A DNA stretch of 64,000 nucleotides from Haloferula luteola (GTDB taxonomy: Bacteria; Verrucomicrobiota; Verrucomicrobiia; Verrucomicrobiales; Akkermansiaceae). Below the pieces are notes generated by a model. That model ran no database searches. It worked only from the letters and a program-made list of their open reading frames with translations, and was not told the DNA's origin. The stretch is taken from contig NZ_JACHFD010000009.1 of NCBI RefSeq assembly GCF_014201715.1, positions 1 through 64,000 of the forward strand. Reading direction: 5' to 3'. How positions within the stretch are numbered: position 1 is the stretch's first letter; the number at the start of each line of letters is the position of its first letter. The translations under genes and the position numbers were made by a program. Positions 13,811 through 22,479 of the stretch are shown piece after piece.

Positions 13811-16405
13811 ATGAAGAATTTGATTTTTTCCGCTGCCGCTGCTGCCTCGATGGTGGCCGGTGTCGCCTCGGGACGCGAGGTGTCTGCGGATCCCGATACC
13901 CTTATTCCGCCCGCGACGCCTTTGATCGCGTGTGATCCTTATTTCAGCATTTGGTCCCCAGCCGATAAGTTGGCGGGTGCTGAGACGACCCACTGGACTG
14001 GCCGGCGTCATCAGTTGAGCAGCTTGGTGAAGGTGGATGGGAAATCCTATCGCTTGATGGGGGCCTCGCCTGCGTCGGTGCCTGCGATGGAGCAGACGGA
14101 CCTTGAGGTCTTTCCAACTCGGACCATTTATGGGTTCAGGGGTGACGGAGTGGAGATTGATCTGACGTTCATGACTCCGGCGTTGCCCGAGGACATGGCG
14201 TTGCTATCCCGGCCGGTGACGTATTTGACGTACGATGTGCGATCGACGGATGGCAAGGAGCACACGGTGTCGGTATTCTTTGGAGCATCGGCGGAGCTGA
14301 CGGTGAATGAGCCGGGCCAAGCCGTGGAGTGGCAAGGAGGGGCTGACGAGGGTCTGACGGTGCTGAAGATGGGCTCGAAGGAGCAGCGTATCCTTGGTAA
14401 AAAGGGCGACGACCTGCGGATTGACTGGGGCTATCTCTACGTTTCCGCGCCGGAATCTGCCACGGAATCGACGGCGTTTTCTCGGCCGAACGAACTGGCG
14501 TTTGCTTTTGCCGCATCGGATTTGCGTTCGACGGGCAACCAGGGTGAGTCGGAGCATGCCGATCAAGCGGGTGCGGGGATTTCGCTGAAGCCGCTGAAGG
14601 TGGGAGCGGAAACGGCCTCCACATGGCTGATGGTGGCCTACGACGATTTGTATTCGATCCAGTTCAACCACAGCAATTTGCGGCCCTATTGGCGCAAGGA
14701 TGGATGGGAAGCGAGCGATTTGCTCGTGGCTTCTGCGAAGGAATATGAGTCGCTGAAGAAGCGTTGTGAGGCGTTCGACAGCGAGTTGTTCGCTGACTTG
14801 GAGAAGATGGGTGGGGTTCGTTATGCCAAGCTCTCTTCGCTGGCCTTCCGGCAGTGTTTTGCGGCTGGCAAGTTTGTAGCCGACGCGAACGGGCAGCCGT
14901 TGCAGTTCTCAAAGGAGAACCATTCGAATGGGTGCATTGCGACGTCGGACGTGTTTTATCCGATGGCGCCGCAGTTTCTGATGTTCGGACCGACGGTGGC
15001 GAAGTCGTTCATCGTTCCGTTCATGGAATACGCGATGAGTGATCGCTGGAAGTTCCCGTTTGCGCCTCACGATCTCGGCACCTACCCGCTCGCCAATGGC
15101 CAGGTCTATGGCGGTGGTGAGGCGACGGAGGACAATCAAATGCCCGTCGAAGAGAGTGGCAATCTGCTGATTCTGTTTGGCGCCGTGGCGCAGATGGAAG
15201 GCAACGCAAGTTTTGCGGAGCCATACTGGAGCCGCCTCGAGCAGTGGGCGGAGTATCTTCGCAAGGAGGGCTTTGATCCGCCAAACCAACTGTGCACCGA
15301 CGACTTCGCTGGGCACCTCGCGCATAATGTGAACCTCAGTGCCAAGGCCATTTGTGGTCTGGCTTCGTTCTCGAAGCTTTGCGAGATGCGCGGCGACAAG
15401 GCGAAGGCGAAAACCTATCTTGAAACGGCGAAGCGCTTTGCCGAGCGATGGGTGGTGGAAGCCAGTGATGGGGATCACTACCGGCTTGCCTTTGACCGTC
15501 CGGACACGTGGAGCCAGAAGTACAACCTCGTTTGGGATCGCATTTTGGACTTCGGGTTGTTCCCGGAGGCGGTGTTTGAGACGGAGATGGCTTTTTACAA
15601 GTCGAAGCAGAATGAGTATGGTCTGCCGCTGGATAACCGCTCGGACTACACGAAGCTCGACTGGATTTTGTGGACCGCGACTCTGACCGAGAAGCGCGAA
15701 GACTTCGATGCCTTGCTGGGGCCGGTGTTCAAGTTCCTGAACCACACGCCGGATCGGTCCCCGATGACCGACTGGTATTACACCTCGACGGCCAAGAAGC
15801 AGGGCTTCACGGCGCGGCCGGTGGTCGGTGGGGTGTTCTTGCGTGGCCTCTACGATGAGGAGGTTTGGAATAAGTATGCGTCACGGGACGTGACCAAGGC
15901 GACCCAGTGGGCTCCGCTTCCTGAGTACATTCCGCCAGTGATCACTCCGGTGGTGGAAGCGGGTGATTCCAAGCCGGGAATTCAATGGAACTACACGCTG
16001 GAACGTCCGGCCGATGACTGGATGAAGCCGGGCTTCGACGACAAGGGCTGGCGTAAGGGAACAGCTGGATTCGGCAGCGACAGCACCCCGAATGTGAAGA
16101 ACCGCACGAAGTGGAATACTGGGGATATTTGGATTCGCCGCGAAGTGCAGGTGAGCACGGTGAAGCCTGAAAACCTCATGCTCTGGGTTTTCCACGACGA
16201 AGATGCCGAGATTTTCATCAATGGGGTGTCCGCGGCGACCTTGGGTGGGTTCAATACCAACTACGAGATCTTTGAGATTTCCGAGGCGGCCAAAGCGGCG
16301 CTTAAGCCGGGTCGCAACCTGATCTCGGTGCACTGCCATCAAAATCAAGGCGGCCAGTACATCGACGTTGGCCTTGTTGAGGTGACTCCGGGCAAGAAGA
16401 AGTAA
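13811..16405 (+). CDS. Secreted GtaA-type glutaminase-domain protein
   Basis: 864 aa with signal peptide (MKNLIFSAAAAASMVAGVASG). The bulk matches the fungal and bacterial GtaA architecture (DUF5127/DUF4965/DUF1793-type): PATPLIACDPYFSIWSPADKL at the N-terminus, LSSLAFRQCFAAGKF and ENHSNGCIATSDVFYPMAPQFL mid-protein, and then the toroid of paired helices with LCTDDFAGHLAHNVNLSAKAICGLASF and NLVWDRILDFGLF. From about residue 720 there is an added beta-sandwich module (YTLERPADDWMKPGFDDKGWRKGTAGFGS... DIWIRREV), similar to galactose-binding-like domains. Family members are annotated as glutaminases, but the substrate here is not established. Followed by a strong terminator, so transcribed alone. 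Confidence 0.8.
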   Translation: MKNLIFSAAAAASMVAGVASGREVSADPDTLIPPATPLIACDPYFSIWSPADKLAGAETTHWTGRRHQLSSLVKVDGKSYRLMGASPASVPAMEQTDLEVFPTRTIYGFRGDGVEIDLTFMTPALPEDMALLSRPVTYLTYDVRSTDGKEHTVSVFFGASAELTVNEPGQAVEWQGGADEGLTVLKMGSKEQRILGKKGDDLRIDWGYLYVSAPESATESTAFSRPNELAFAFAASDLRSTGNQGESEHADQAGAGISLKPLKVGAETASTWLMVAYDDLYSIQFNHSNLRPYWRKDGWEASDLLVASAKEYESLKKRCEAFDSELFADLEKMGGVRYAKLSSLAFRQCFAAGKFVADANGQPLQFSKENHSNGCIATSDVFYPMAPQFLMFGPTVAKSFIVPFMEYAMSDRWKFPFAPHDLGTYPLANGQVYGGGEATEDNQMPVEESGNLLILFGAVAQMEGNASFAEPYWSRLEQWAEYLRKEGFDPPNQLCTDDFAGHLAHNVNLSAKAICGLASFSKLCEMRGDKAKAKTYLETAKRFAERWVVEASDGDHYRLAFDRPDTWSQKYNLVWDRILDFGLFPEAVFETEMAFYKSKQNEYGLPLDNRSDYTKLDWILWTATLTEKREDFDALLGPVFKFLNHTPDRSPMTDWYYTSTAKKQGFTARPVVGGVFLRGLYDEEVWNKYASRDVTKATQWAPLPEYIPPVITPVVEAGDSKPGIQWNYTLERPADDWMKPGFDDKGWRKGTAGFGSDSTPNVKNRTKWNTGDIWIRREVQVSTVKPENLMLWVFHDEDAEIFINGVSAATLGGFNTNYEIFEISEAAKAALKPGRNLISVHCHQNQGGQYIDVGLVEVTPGKKK

Positions 16406-16448
16406 GCGAGCGCTTCGATTTCATTTACATCAACCCACGTATGCAGCA

Positions 16449-16488
16449 GCGGGTCATGGCTCTTCAGCCATGGCCCGCCTCATTTTTT
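16449..16488 (+). terminator. Strong intrinsic terminator after the GtaA-like gene
   Basis: A 13-bp stem (16449-16461 with 16466-16478, one T-G pair) with a cttc tetraloop, followed by cattttttgg. Placed 44 bp after the stop codon. Confidence 0.85.
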
Positions 16489-16704
16489 GGAGGCGGCGAA
16501 TTGGAGTCTGGAGGTCCTCTGGGTCAGGCGAGATCGAGAGCCGGGACCCGCCCCTTTCTGAGCGCATGACGCGGGGAGTTTCGCGCAACATTTCCGCGCC
16601 GCCGCGCTTGGACCCTTGGACTTGCGAGGGAAGTGGGTTGTTGCTGGCGGAGGGTCGGGAAGCTTTCGTTTGAGAGATCGAGTTCATCTGCTAGGGTCGG
16701 CACG

Positions 16705-17463
16705 ATGCACGAGAAGAAACGCGTCCGGATGCTGTGTTCGGACATCGATGGGACGCTTTTGGGGGTCCCGGAGGCGACCCGGCAGCTGCGCGCCGTCTGG
16801 GAGGAGATGAATGAGGATAGGCCGCTGTTGGTGTTCAGCACGGGAAGATTGCTGGAGGACGCGCTGAAGGTGGCGGAGGAGGAAGGCTTACCCCGGCCGG
16901 ATTTCGTGATCGGCGGGGTGGGGACGATGATCTACGATGTGCATCGTGGGGAGATGCTGGAATCCTTTTCGCGAGTGCTCGATGAGGGTTGGGATCGAAG
17001 ACGAGTGGATGAAGTGGTGGCGGCGAATTCGAAGATTCGGACCCAGCCGCCGGAGCAGCAACATGCTTGGAAGAGCAGTTGGTTTTGGGACGGAGCCAGC
17101 GCCGAGGAGTTGGCGGATTTGCGAGCAGCTTTGGGAGCCGCCGGGGTGAAGGCGCAGGTGGTGTATTCTTCGGGCCGAGATTTGGATGTGTTGCCTTTGG
17201 CGGCGAACAAGGGGAACTCGCTGCGTTGGCTATGTGGCCAGGTGGGGATGGGAACGGATGAGGTGGTGACCTCAGGGGATACGGGAAATGATGAGTTCTT
17301 GTTGTTGGAGCCGGGCGTTCGCGGGATTGCCGTGGGGAATGCCGCTCCGGAGTTGTTGGAAGCAGTCCGCGGCAAGTCGGTGTTTCTGGCGCGTGGTCAT
17401 TGCGCGGCAGGAGTGCTGGAAGGCTGGGAGCATTATGGAGTTTTCAACCAAGCAGGCGCATGA
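16705..17463 (+). CDS. Sucrose-phosphate phosphatase-like HAD hydrolase
   Basis: 252 aa from ATG 16705 (MHEKKRVRMLCSDIDGTLLG); the in-frame upstream start at 16633 adds a Cys/Trp-rich stretch with no family likeness. HAD type IIB motifs: DIDGT (nucleophile and acid Asp), FSTGR (motif II), Lys in AANKGNSLRWL (motif III) and SGDTGNDEFLL (motif IV). Expected to dephosphorylate sucrose-6-phosphate. The stop codon overlaps the ATG of the sucrose-phosphate synthase gene (ATGA at 17460-17463), so the two enzymes are translationally coupled; this pairing identifies the substrate better than the motifs alone. Confidence 0.85.
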   Translation: MHEKKRVRMLCSDIDGTLLGVPEATRQLRAVWEEMNEDRPLLVFSTGRLLEDALKVAEEEGLPRPDFVIGGVGTMIYDVHRGEMLESFSRVLDEGWDRRRVDEVVAANSKIRTQPPEQQHAWKSSWFWDGASAEELADLRAALGAAGVKAQVVYSSGRDLDVLPLAANKGNSLRWLCGQVGMGTDEVVTSGDTGNDEFLLLEPGVRGIAVGNAAPELLEAVRGKSVFLARGHCAAGVLEGWEHYGVFNQAGA

Positions 17464-19658
17464 AGCGGAAACTGGATATTCTTCATTTCTCGGTGCATGG
17501 ATTGATCCGAGGAGCGAATTTGGAGTTGGGTCGCGATCCGGATACCGGAGGGCAATGTCTTTACGTGCTGGAGTTGGTGAAAGCTCTCGCCCGGCGTGAG
17601 GAGGTGGGGCGGGTATCGCTGGTGACGCGCAAGGTTTTCGACCGGAATGTTTCAGCGGACTATGCGCAGGATCGCGAGTTGCTGGGGGGTTCCGGGGATA
17701 TTTGCCGGATTGAAGCGGGGCCGCGGAGGTATTTGAGGAAAGAGGTTTTGTGGCGGCATTTGGATGGATTTGTGGATGGGACGCTGGCGTGGCTGCGGCG
17801 GGAGAAGCGGGTTCCGGACTTGGTCCATGCGCATTATGCGGATGCGGGTTACGTCGGGCGGCAAGTGGCGGCGGTTCTAGGTTGCCCTTTTGTTTTCACA
17901 GGGCACTCGCTCGGCCGGGTCAAACGGGAGCGATTGATCGAGGGTGGATCCGTGGGCGAGGATATCGAGAAGCGCTACAATCTGGCGGCACGGATCGAGG
18001 CAGAGGAGTTGAGTTTGGACGCGGCATCGATGGTGTGCACGAGCACTCGCCAGGAGGTCGAGGAGCAGTATGCGATGTATGACCAGTATGCGGCGGATCG
18101 CATGAAAGTGATTCCCCCAGGGGTGGACTTGAGTCGCTTTGAGGGAGAGGGCCATCCCGAGGTGATGGCGGCGGTAGACGCCAAGTTGTCGCGTTTTCTC
18201 CGGGATCCATCGAAGCCCGCGGTTTTGGCGATTGCGCGGGCGGATGAGCGGAAAAATCTGGTCGGGTTGGTACGGGCATTTGGTGAAAATGCATGGCTTC
18301 GTGAGCATGCGAATTTGATCGTGGTGGGAGGGAACCGAGAAACTCTCGCTGATCTCCCCGCGGGCGGGCGAAAGGTGTGGAACGCGCTGTTGCGTTTGAT
18401 GGATGATTTGGACCTTTACGGGGTGTGTGCGGTGCCGAAGAAGCATGCTTCGCAGGAGGTGGCTGGATTTTACCGATGGGCGGCCGAGCGCAAGGGGGTG
18501 TTTGTGAATCCAGCCTACACGGAACCGTTTGGTTTGACGTTGTTGGAAGCATCCGCCGCGGGGCTTCCATTGGTGGCGACGCATGATGGCGGACCACGGG
18601 ATATTTTGGCCAACTGTGAGAATGGCGAATTGGTGGACCCGTTGGACAGCGATGCGATTGGTCGAGCGATTGAAGGAATCCTTGCGAATCCAGATCGGCA
18701 CGGAGAGTTGGCGGAACTTGGAGAGAAGCGGGTCCGCGAGCACTATTCGTGGGATGCGCATGTGGATCGGTATTTGAAGGAGCTGCAGAAGGTGCTGCCG
18801 TCTGAGCCGCGGTCGTGGCATCAGGGAACCCGCCAGGTGATGGCAAAGGCGGACCGCTGGTTGGTGATGGATCTTCCGCCGAATTTTGAGAACGAGCCTC
18901 ATGAGCTGATCGAGCGCTGGCATCATTTGTTCGATCCCATCGACGACTCGGTGCGATTGGGGCTTGGCATTGCGACTGGATTGTCATCGGAGGATGCCTG
19001 GGCAGTGATCGAGCGGTTGGGGATGCCGAAGCCCTCGTTTGTGATTGCGGGCTTGGGGGCTTCGATCCGTTACGGCAATGCCCGAGTGCGGGATGAGGTG
19101 TGGGAAAAGCAGGTGCGTCATCGCTGGAAGCGCGAAGAGGTATTGGATGCGTTGTCGGAATTCGAGGGGTTGGAGTTGCAACCGGAAGAGAATCAGCATG
19201 ATTTGAAGGTTTCTTATTTCCGGGATCAGGCGGGTGGGCCTGACATGGCGAGGATTGTTTCGCATCTGCGGGAGCGTGGTGTGTCGGGCAAGGTGATGAT
19301 GACTGCCAATGCGTATGTTGACATTGTACCGGTGCGCTCGGGGAAGGATGTGGCTTTGCGGTACCTTGAGTATAAATGGGGTATCGATCCGGCGAGTATC
19401 TATTGCTACGGGATGTATGGGAATGATGCGTCGATGGTGCGCGGACGAAATCTGGCGGCGATCGCAGCGAATGCGGATGAGGTGTTGCGGCGATTCCGTT
19501 CGCGGCCACGGTTGGTGAAGTGCCGGCAGTCGGGGTTGGCGGGGCTTTTCGAGGGTCTTGACCACTACGGGGTGTTGGCGGGCGAGCCTCCGCCATTGCC
19601 GGGGCAGGGAGCGACGAGTGACGATGAGGCGGTGCCGGAGATCGAGTTGCTGACGTGA
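17460..19658 (+). CDS. Sucrose-phosphate synthase with a C-terminal, probably inactive phosphatase-like domain
   Basis: 732 aa. Makes sucrose-6-phosphate from UDP-glucose and fructose-6-phosphate; sucrose is a compatible solute. The GT-B catalytic part (residues 1-460) has the N-terminal sugar loop LIRGANLELGRDPDTGGQCLYVLEL, FTGHSLGRVKRERL, VIPPGVDLSRFEGEG, and the family 4 motif NPAYTEPFGLTLLEASAAGLP (about 352-372). Residues about 465-720 are homologous to sucrose phosphatase, but where DxDGT should be there is WLVMDLPPNFENE, and the GDxxND motif is GMYGNDASM, so this domain looks catalytically dead. Start at 17460 chosen because it overlaps the upstream stop. Confidence 0.9.
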   Translation: MKRKLDILHFSVHGLIRGANLELGRDPDTGGQCLYVLELVKALARREEVGRVSLVTRKVFDRNVSADYAQDRELLGGSGDICRIEAGPRRYLRKEVLWRHLDGFVDGTLAWLRREKRVPDLVHAHYADAGYVGRQVAAVLGCPFVFTGHSLGRVKRERLIEGGSVGEDIEKRYNLAARIEAEELSLDAASMVCTSTRQEVEEQYAMYDQYAADRMKVIPPGVDLSRFEGEGHPEVMAAVDAKLSRFLRDPSKPAVLAIARADERKNLVGLVRAFGENAWLREHANLIVVGGNRETLADLPAGGRKVWNALLRLMDDLDLYGVCAVPKKHASQEVAGFYRWAAERKGVFVNPAYTEPFGLTLLEASAAGLPLVATHDGGPRDILANCENGELVDPLDSDAIGRAIEGILANPDRHGELAELGEKRVREHYSWDAHVDRYLKELQKVLPSEPRSWHQGTRQVMAKADRWLVMDLPPNFENEPHELIERWHHLFDPIDDSVRLGLGIATGLSSEDAWAVIERLGMPKPSFVIAGLGASIRYGNARVRDEVWEKQVRHRWKREEVLDALSEFEGLELQPEENQHDLKVSYFRDQAGGPDMARIVSHLRERGVSGKVMMTANAYVDIVPVRSGKDVALRYLEYKWGIDPASIYCYGMYGNDASMVRGRNLAAIAANADEVLRRFRSRPRLVKCRQSGLAGLFEGLDHYGVLAGEPPPLPGQGATSDDEAVPEIELLT

Positions 19659-19718
19659 AGCTGCGACAGACGATTTGATCGCTTGAGCGGATCTAGGCGG
19701 TCAGCCTAGGTTCCGCGC

Positions 19719-20282
19719 ATGGCAAAGGGTTTTAAGGAATGGCAGGTGGTCTGTGATGCGTTGGCATCGGGCCGCCAGGCGATCATTTTACGGAAGGGTG
19801 GGATCCACGAAGGCCGGGAGGGTTTCCGTTTTGCAGAGGAGTCGTTCTTTCTTTTCCCGACTCGATTTCACAATCAATCCGAGTTTGTAAGGGAGGGAGA
19901 GGTGAAGGTGGCTCCTGAGTGGGAGGTGGGAGACCGGGTGGAGATTGGTTATCACGTGACGGTGCCGTGGGCGCGGACCTTGACGAACTGGGCAGAGGTG
20001 GAGGCGTTGTCTGGGGAGCATATTTGGACGGAGGAGACGGTGCGCCAGCGCTTCGATTGGGAAGGCAAGGGGATGTCGGCCGGGAGCATCCATGTGGCTC
20101 TGGTGCGGGTCAGTCGCTTGATGGAGGCGTGGAGCTTTGACTATGAAAAGAAGTACGGCGGTTGCCGGAGTTGGGTGGAGATCCCCGAGCCGCCCGTCGG
20201 CTGGGAGGTGGGAAAGGTGCCGGTGATGGACAATGCTGCGTTTGCGGCATTGGAGAGCAAGCTAGAGCGGGCAGTGGCGTGA
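19719..20282 (+). CDS. DUF1802-family protein
   Basis: 187 aa, soluble. The opening FKEWQVVCDALASGRQAIILRKGGIHEGREGF and FFLFPTRFHNQ are characteristic of DUF1802, a family of unknown function found in several bacterial phyla. An alpha/beta region follows with a basic-aromatic centre (YHVTVPWARTLTNWAEVEALSGEHIWTEETVRQRFDW). First gene of a tightly coupled trio: its stop overlaps the GTG start of the acyltransferase gene (20279-20282). Role unknown; perhaps regulation of, or a partner in, the envelope pathway of the next two genes (inference). Confidence 0.8.
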   Translation: MAKGFKEWQVVCDALASGRQAIILRKGGIHEGREGFRFAEESFFLFPTRFHNQSEFVREGEVKVAPEWEVGDRVEIGYHVTVPWARTLTNWAEVEALSGEHIWTEETVRQRFDWEGKGMSAGSIHVALVRVSRLMEAWSFDYEKKYGGCRSWVEIPEPPVGWEVGKVPVMDNAAFAALESKLERAVA

Positions 20283-21211
20283 GGGACGGTGCGCGGTCGC
20301 GATGGCGACGGGTGGGGGTCTTTGGTGACCTGCCGACCCGGCTGTTGGCGCACGCCCTGAAATCCCTGCCGTGGTTCTTGGAGCCGGTGCTGTTAGCGGG
20401 GTGGACGGCGGTGTTTTTTGGGGTGGCGCGAAGTCAGCGACAGGCGGTGGAAGGCAATCTGGGGGCGATGTTTCCGGGGTGGTCGCGATGGCGAAGGAGT
20501 TGGGGCGCTTACCGGGTGTTTTGGAATTTCGCGGCGACGTATGTGGACGCGATGCGGGTGGAGACCGGGACGGGAGCCGTGGATTGGGCCATCGATGGTC
20601 TTGCGGATTTCGGTGAGATGGCGAATTCGCGAGAGGGCTGCATCATCCTCACGGCCCACATGGGCAACTACGACATGGCTGCGTCGTTGTTTTCCGGGCA
20701 ATTTGGTCGGACGGTCTGGGCGGTAAGGGCGCCGGAACGGGAGCCGGAGATGCAGAAAATTCGTGAGGCGGAGTTGCGGCGCAAGGAAGCCCGGCACCCG
20801 CAGTTTCGGACCCTTTATAATTTGGGAGGGGAGATGTTGGGGGTGGAGTTGGCGAGGATTTTGAGGGAGGGAGAGGTGGTTGCGATTCAGGGAGACCGGG
20901 TCGTATTTGAGGTGTCGGGGATGGATGTGGAAGTGGAGCCGGGATTGATGATGTCCCTGCCTCGAGGGCCCTTGATGTTGGCTCGGATTTCCGGAGCTGC
21001 GGTTTATCCGCTATTCATTCTGCGTGATGGCTGGCGGCGCTATCGGGTGAAGGTGTTGCCGCGGTTGGAGTTGCCTCCTCGGGTGCGGGGACGGGAATCG
21101 GCCGCGGAACCTTGGGCGCAGGCGGTTTATGAGCAGGTGCGTCGAGATTGGGCGCAATGGGCGGTTTTCGAGCCGATTTTGCGTCGAGATGGAAAGGGAG
21201 GCGAAGGGTGA
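20279..21211 (+). CDS. LpxL/HtrB-like acyltransferase
   Basis: 310 aa from GTG 20279, chosen because it overlaps the upstream TGA (GTGA). One N-terminal hydrophobic segment (FLEPVLLAGWTAVFFGVA) anchors it to the inner membrane. The lysophospholipid/lipid A acyltransferase H-x4-D motif is seen in ILTAHMGNYDMA; other blocks are ILREGEVVAIQGDRVV and SGAAVYPLFILRDGWRRYRV. Lipid A secondary acyltransferases transfer a fatty acyl chain from ACP; whether this one acts on lipid A or on another envelope glycolipid is not clear. Coupled by GTGA overlap to the polysaccharide deacetylase downstream. Confidence 0.85.
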   Translation: MRDGARSRWRRVGVFGDLPTRLLAHALKSLPWFLEPVLLAGWTAVFFGVARSQRQAVEGNLGAMFPGWSRWRRSWGAYRVFWNFAATYVDAMRVETGTGAVDWAIDGLADFGEMANSREGCIILTAHMGNYDMAASLFSGQFGRTVWAVRAPEREPEMQKIREAELRRKEARHPQFRTLYNLGGEMLGVELARILREGEVVAIQGDRVVFEVSGMDVEVEPGLMMSLPRGPLMLARISGAAVYPLFILRDGWRRYRVKVLPRLELPPRVRGRESAAEPWAQAVYEQVRRDWAQWAVFEPILRRDGKGGEG

Positions 21212-22392
21212 GAAGGCTGCAATCGGAGAGCACACGGGCGGCGACGCCGTTGTTTTGGCGGCTGAGTGGTCCGCGGGAGGATTTTCGTGGTGAGCGAAAA
21301 TTGCGGGCACAGGGTGAGGGGTTGAATCGCTTGGAGTTTGCAGTGTTGGCAGCGGTGATTCCGGCAGTGGTGGTGGTGGCCGTATTGGATGCGCTGTGGC
21401 GTCTCGGCGGGCCGTGGGTGGCATGGGGAGGGGTGTTGCCAGTTAGTGGATTGGCATTGCACGCGGTGGCGGTCCTGCCGGGTGGGGCTCGGCCGGCGGG
21501 AGGGTTTTGGAAGGTGGCGATTTTGCTCGGCCTTTGGTCGATCTGGATTCTGTCGCTGCCAGATGGGGGGTGGGTGCGGGGAGTGGCGCTTGCGACGGTG
21601 ATCTTTCTGAGCCTGCAGGTGGGAGTGGGCTTGGTGGGCGGGGTGTGGAGTCGATTGATGAGAGTGCAGGGATGGGTTGGAGTGGTCGCGCGTTTGCTGG
21701 CAGGGGTCCTGGTTCATTTGCCGGCACTGGCGTATGGATGGAAGACGGGAGGGGGGGTGGTGGAGGTGTTGCTCTTTCTCGGCACCGGTTTGCTTTGGGT
21801 GTGGGGAACGTTTTTGCCCGGGTCCCAATTATTCGGTCCGACTGCCCGTATGGTGGAGGGGGAAGGGGTGTTGGTAACGGTTGATGACGGCCCGGATCCG
21901 GTGGATACGCCGGCTTTGTTGGATCGGCTGGATCAACATGGGGTGAAGGCGGTGTTCTTCGTGATTGGGGAAAAAGTCCGGCAGCACCCGGAGCTCGCGA
22001 GGGAGATCGTGGCGAGGGGTCATGAATTGGGGAACCATACGATGACGCACCCCCAGGCGACGATGTGGTGTGCTGGGCCGTGGCGGACGCGGCGGGAAAT
22101 TGTGGATTGCCAGCGAGCCATTGAAGAGGTGACCGGGCAGCGGCCGAGGTGGTATCGTGCGCCGGTGGGACATCGGAATTATTTCACGCATCCATTTGCC
22201 TCCGAGCTGGGGCTAGAGGTCGTGGCTTGGTCGCGACGAGGATTCGATACGGTTGAGCGCGATGTGAGGAAGATCGTCTCGGCGATCACCAGGGAGGTAG
22301 GCGATGGCGATGTGCTTTTGCTGCACGAGGCGACGCCGGTGGCGGTGGAGGTGATGGAGGGTGTTTTGGAGCGGGTGGCACCGCGGGCCTAA
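21208..22392 (+). CDS. Membrane-anchored polysaccharide deacetylase (NodB domain)
   Basis: 394 aa from GTG 21208, overlapping the previous stop. The N-terminal half has about six hydrophobic segments (residues about 30-205, for example LEFAVLAAVIPAVVVVAVLDALW and GVALATVIFLSLQVGVGLVGGVW). The C-terminal half is a carbohydrate esterase 4 domain: VLVTVDDGPDPVDTPALLDRL (catalytic and metal Asp pair), ELGNHTMTHP (metal His pair), WYRAPVGHRN and GDVLLLHEAT. It should remove N-acetyl groups from a cell-surface glycan. The fusion of a multi-spanning membrane half to CE4 is notable. Last gene of the operon; hairpins follow. Confidence 0.85.
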   Translation: MRRLQSESTRAATPLFWRLSGPREDFRGERKLRAQGEGLNRLEFAVLAAVIPAVVVVAVLDALWRLGGPWVAWGGVLPVSGLALHAVAVLPGGARPAGGFWKVAILLGLWSIWILSLPDGGWVRGVALATVIFLSLQVGVGLVGGVWSRLMRVQGWVGVVARLLAGVLVHLPALAYGWKTGGGVVEVLLFLGTGLLWVWGTFLPGSQLFGPTARMVEGEGVLVTVDDGPDPVDTPALLDRLDQHGVKAVFFVIGEKVRQHPELAREIVARGHELGNHTMTHPQATMWCAGPWRTRREIVDCQRAIEEVTGQRPRWYRAPVGHRNYFTHPFASELGLEVVAWSRRGFDTVERDVRKIVSAITREVGDGDVLLLHEATPVAVEVMEGVLERVAPRA

Positions 22393-22400
22393 TCATGGAA

Positions 22401-22442
22401 CATCCGCTTCGGCGCACCTGAATGGGGTGGCCGGAGCGGATG
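22401..22442. terminator. Hairpin in the convergent gap after the deacetylase
   Basis: Positions 22401-22412 (catccgcttcgg) pair with 22431-22442 (ccggagcggatg) at 11 of 12 positions. Two smaller hairpins follow before 22480 (ctcgca/tgcgag near 22454-22470, and actcttt..aaggagagt near 22481-22500). No long T run on either strand. Probably a bidirectional end point for two convergent units. Confidence 0.5.
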
Positions 22443-22479
22443 CGAATCTTGCGCTCGCAAGGAGTGCGAGCTGTCGGGA

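Noticed and set aside
16633-16704. Upstream extension of the sucrose phosphatase gene
   Set aside because: Trp/Cys/Arg-rich translation without likeness; the motif DIDGT lies at the expected distance from ATG 16705.
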